Source: Bryobacterales bacterium (lineage in GTDB: Bacteria > Acidobacteriota > Terriglobia > Bryobacterales > Bryobacteraceae). Taken from it: a DNA stretch of 15,806 bases. The DNA lies in assembly GCA_016789785.1 (NCBI GenBank), contig JAEUQE010000061.1:22958-38763 (forward strand), given 5' to 3'. The notes beneath the pieces are model-generated. The model did not search any database. It was not told where the DNA came from and saw only the letters and a program-made list of their open reading frames with translations. Shown piece by piece: positions 13,815 through 15,806 of the stretch (within the stretch, counting starts at the first letter, position 1; every line of letters begins with the position of its first letter). The position numbers and the translations under genes were made by a program.

Positions 13815-14543
13815 TCCATCGACAGGGAGCGCGACGCCGGTGATGAAGGAAGACTCTTCACTGGCGAGGAACAGGATCGCGTTGGCGACTTCATCGGAAC
13901 GCCCCAGCCTGCCGAGCGGGTGTTTGGCGAGCAGATACTCGTGATGCAGTTCCGGGTTGGCGGCTTCGGTGAAGGTCTGCGCGACCATAGGGGTGTCGGC
14001 GATGGTGGCGGGGCAAACGCAATTGACGCGAATGTTCTGGGCCGCATAATCGAGAGCAAGTGACATGGTGGCCGCGACCACGCCGCCCTTCGAAGCGGAG
14101 TATGCGAAGAGGCGGTGATTGCCTCGAATGCCGTTGATGGAGCTCACGTTGACAATCGCGCCTCCACCGCGCCGGAACATTTCGGGTACCGAATGTTTCG
14201 AGCAATAGTACAGGCCGCGGAGATTCACATCGAGCACGCGGTCCCAATCCTCATCCGTGGTTTCCTCCGCGTTCGCCATGACGACAATGCCCGCGTTGTT
14301 GACGAGAATATCGAGGCCGCCAAAGCGACCGACGGCGGTCTGCACCAGTTCGCGCGCGCTTGCCTCTTTGGTCACGTCGCAGACCATGGCGGCGACGGCG
14401 GGATCCCGAAACTGCTCCGTCTCGTGCGGTTGATAGACGCCCGCGACAACATTCGCGCCTTCGGCGGCGAAGCGCAATACCGTGGCGCGGCCGATGCCCG
14501 TGCCGGCGCCTGTCACAATCGCGTTTTTTCCTTTAAGCCGCAT
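13797..14543 (-). CDS. Short-chain dehydrogenase/reductase (SDR, FabG-like)
   Basis: A 248-residue classical SDR that oxidises or reduces a hydroxyl/keto group with NAD(P). TGAGTGIG (11-18) is the dinucleotide-binding turn, CDVTKE (55-60) contacts the adenine, NNAG is at 82-85, and catalytic Ser (134-135), Tyr148 and Lys152 sit in VSSINGIRGNHRLFAYSASKGG. The C-terminus ITGVALPVDGGRSIR is typical. No acidic residue is obvious at the end of strand 2 (VVAGVYQPHE), so cofactor preference is open. The ATG at 14543 is taken because GGGGGAG lies just upstream and MRLKGKNAIVTG is the standard start; an in-frame start at 14570 is weaker. It is the first gene of the minus-strand catabolic run and diverges from ku. 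The likely substrate is a sugar or polyol. Confidence 0.92.
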   Translation of the reverse strand: MRLKGKNAIVTGAGTGIGRATVLRFAAEGANVVAGVYQPHETEQFRDPAVAAMVCDVTKEASARELVQTAVGRFGGLDILVNNAGIVVMANAEETTDEDWDRVLDVNLRGLYYCSKHSVPEMFRRGGGAIVNVSSINGIRGNHRLFAYSASKGGVVAATMSLALDYAAQNIRVNCVCPATIADTPMVAQTFTEAANPELHHEYLLAKHPLGRLGRSDEVANAILFLASEESSFITGVALPVDGGRSIR

Positions 14544-14646
14544 CACTCCCCCTTGTGGCGAATTCCTCATTATCGCGGAGCCATGCTATCAATGAGAACA
14601 GCGCGCCGGGCTCGTCTCCCGCGATCGCGCAAGGAGGTTACCTTTC

Positions 14647-15465
14647 ATGGCTGCCACGGTTTGGAAAGGGCATGTGACGTTTGGACTGGTGTCGTTGCCG
14701 GTGCGATTGCACAGTGCGGCGCGGGCCGAGTCCATCAGTTTCAACCAGCTTCATCGCACCGATCACTCGCGGGTCAAGCAGGTGCTGTTCTGCCAGGCCG
14801 AGGACAAGCGCGTGGAGCGCTCCGAACTGGTGAAGGGCTACGAGTACGAGAAGGACCGCTATGTGGTCATCGAAGAAGAGGACATCAAGAAGATCATGCC
14901 GAAGACGGCCAAGGTGATGGAGATCCTCGAATTCGTGAAAGAGGCCGAAGTGGATCCGATCTACTATGAGTCGTCGTATTATGTAGCGCCGGATGAAGCC
15001 GGCGAGAAGCCATATGCGCTGCTGCTTGAGGCATTGAAGAAGAGCGGCTATGTGGCGCTGGCGAAGATCACGATGCACAATCGCGAGCACGTGGTGATTC
15101 TGCGGCCGGCGAATCAGGGCATCACGCTGCACACGATGTACTACGAAGATGAGCTGCGAAAGACGGAGTCGTTCCGCACGGATACGTCGGCGGTGAAGGA
15201 TAAGGAACTGGCGATGGCGACGATGCTGATCGAGTCCATGGCGGGTCCATTCGAGCCGCAGAAGTATCACGACACGTACCGGCAGAACCTGCGCGGCATG
15301 ATTGATGCAAAGATCGCGGGACGCGAGATTGTCGCGCCGCAGGAAGTGCAGCCGACGAAGGTGATCGACATCATGGACGCGCTGAAGGCGAGTTTGGCGG
15401 CGTTGAAGAAGCCCGCGGCGGTGGAGGCGGAAGAGACTCCGAAGGCGCGGAAGGCGGGGTCGTAG
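14647..15465 (+). CDS. ku: Bacterial Ku (non-homologous end joining)
   Basis: A 272-residue Ku homodimer subunit that threads onto double-strand DNA ends and recruits ligase LigD. The N-terminal MAATVWKGHVTFGLVSLPVRLHSAA is diagnostic, followed by ISFNQLHRTDHSRVKQ, the KGYEYEKDRYVVIEEEDI segment, and the core through about residue 235. The C-terminal tail (about 236-272) is short and Lys/Ala/Glu-rich, as in minimal bacterial Ku. AAGGAGG at 14631-14637 is a perfect Shine-Dalgarno nine bases before the ATG, so translation should be strong. It diverges from the SDR across a 103-base spacer. No LigD is present in the window; the next gene is a VapB-like antitoxin. Confidence 0.96.
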   Translation: MAATVWKGHVTFGLVSLPVRLHSAARAESISFNQLHRTDHSRVKQVLFCQAEDKRVERSELVKGYEYEKDRYVVIEEEDIKKIMPKTAKVMEILEFVKEAEVDPIYYESSYYVAPDEAGEKPYALLLEALKKSGYVALAKITMHNREHVVILRPANQGITLHTMYYEDELRKTESFRTDTSAVKDKELAMATMLIESMAGPFEPQKYHDTYRQNLRGMIDAKIAGREIVAPQEVQPTKVIDIMDALKASLAALKKPAAVEAEETPKARKAGS

Positions 15466-15553
15466 GGGAACCCGCGGGCGCGAGTTGCATAAGTACTGCT
15501 GGGGCTTTCGCCAGCGGAACGCCTTGCAGTGTCAGAATTAGGGAGGAGGGCAC

Positions 15554-15805
15554 ATGCCGCTATCCTTGAACGATCCAGAGGCGGAATATCTCGCGCAGCT
15601 ACTTGCTGAGCGGACAGGCGAGTCGGTTGACGAGGTTGTGGTGACCGCGCTCCGGCAGCGCTTGAAGGAGATTCTAAAGGGTGAGACCGGGAGCGTCAGC
15701 GCCAGATTGCTTGAGATCGGCCGGGAGTGCTCGGCGATGCCTGACATTGACCGACGCTCACCGGAAGAAATCCTTGGCTACGATGACAGGGGAATCGTCC
15801 GTTAG
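15554..15805 (+). CDS. VapB-type antitoxin (Rv0623/PSK transcription-factor family)
   Basis: An 83-residue antitoxin. MPLSLNDPEAEYLAQLLAER starts with a ribbon strand followed by helices (TGESVDEVVVTALRQRLKE), and the C-terminal SPEEILGYDDRG is the hallmark tail that inserts into a PIN-domain VapC toxin. This matches the Rv0623-like/PSK family, whose DNA-binding N-terminus represses its own operon. GGGAGGAGGG just before the ATG is a strong ribosome site. The stop TAG lies one base from the window end, so a vapC gene, expected to begin within a few bases, is outside the window. It follows ku by 88 bases. The name vapB is a family label; the partner was not seen. Confidence 0.85.
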   Translation: MPLSLNDPEAEYLAQLLAERTGESVDEVVVTALRQRLKEILKGETGSVSARLLEIGRECSAMPDIDRRSPEEILGYDDRGIVR

Positions 15806-15806
15806 T

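Noticed and set aside
13637..14059. N-terminal extension of the SMP-30 gene upstream of 13636
   Set aside because: The frame is open, but it runs through the SDR gene in another frame and is unlike the family; the ATG at 13636 has a ribosome site and the usual start.

Overview
The window looks like a chromosomal segment of an acidobacterium, probably of the Bryobacterales (Solibacter-like) type. This is inferred from gene content: a PadR repressor followed immediately by an 865-residue ADOP-type permease (a pairing characteristic of Acidobacteriota), the remnant of a second such permease, small secreted Lys-rich and TPR proteins, and high G+C. No rRNA, tRNA or CRISPR array was seen.

Layout. 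1-259 (minus): start of uvrC, cut by the window edge. 260-606: spacer with a strong promoter flanked by two operator-like palindromes. 607-3529 (plus): padR and the ADOP permease. 3732-4146 (minus): broken permease remnant. 4185-4409 (plus): orphan antitoxin-like gene. 4410-4868: gene-free stretch with nested palindromes. 4869-5306 (plus): secreted TPR protein. 5506-6287 (minus): two-gene unit of a small HU-like protein and an HU-like/TIR fusion. 6614-6790 (plus): 58-residue secreted Lys-rich protein with a good terminator. 6896-9232 (minus): response regulator followed by a PAS-GAF histidine kinase. 9325-10422 (plus): D-threonine-aldolase/DSD1-like PLP enzyme. 10446-14543 (minus): short-chain dehydrogenase, SMP-30/gluconolactonase-like enzyme, zinc deacylase and secreted sialidase-like protein. 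14647-15465 (plus): Ku. 15554-15805 (plus): VapB-like antitoxin at the window edge.

How the genes may work together. PadR probably represses its own promoter and the permease. The response regulator and kinase form a cytosolic two-component pair with no DNA-binding output domain, so signalling probably goes to another protein or to protein-protein contacts. The SDR / SMP-30 / deacylase / sialidase genes, with the convergent PLP enzyme, look like a small catabolic cluster for a modified sugar or acylated amino compound; the substrate is not evident. Ku and UvrC are DNA-repair genes but are far apart. The most unusual unit is the HU-like plus HU-like/TIR pair: a predicted NAD-processing or signalling TIR domain attached to a truncated nucleoid-protein fold and encoded directly after a stand-alone HU-like protein. 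It is a candidate for an undescribed DNA-linked TIR system.
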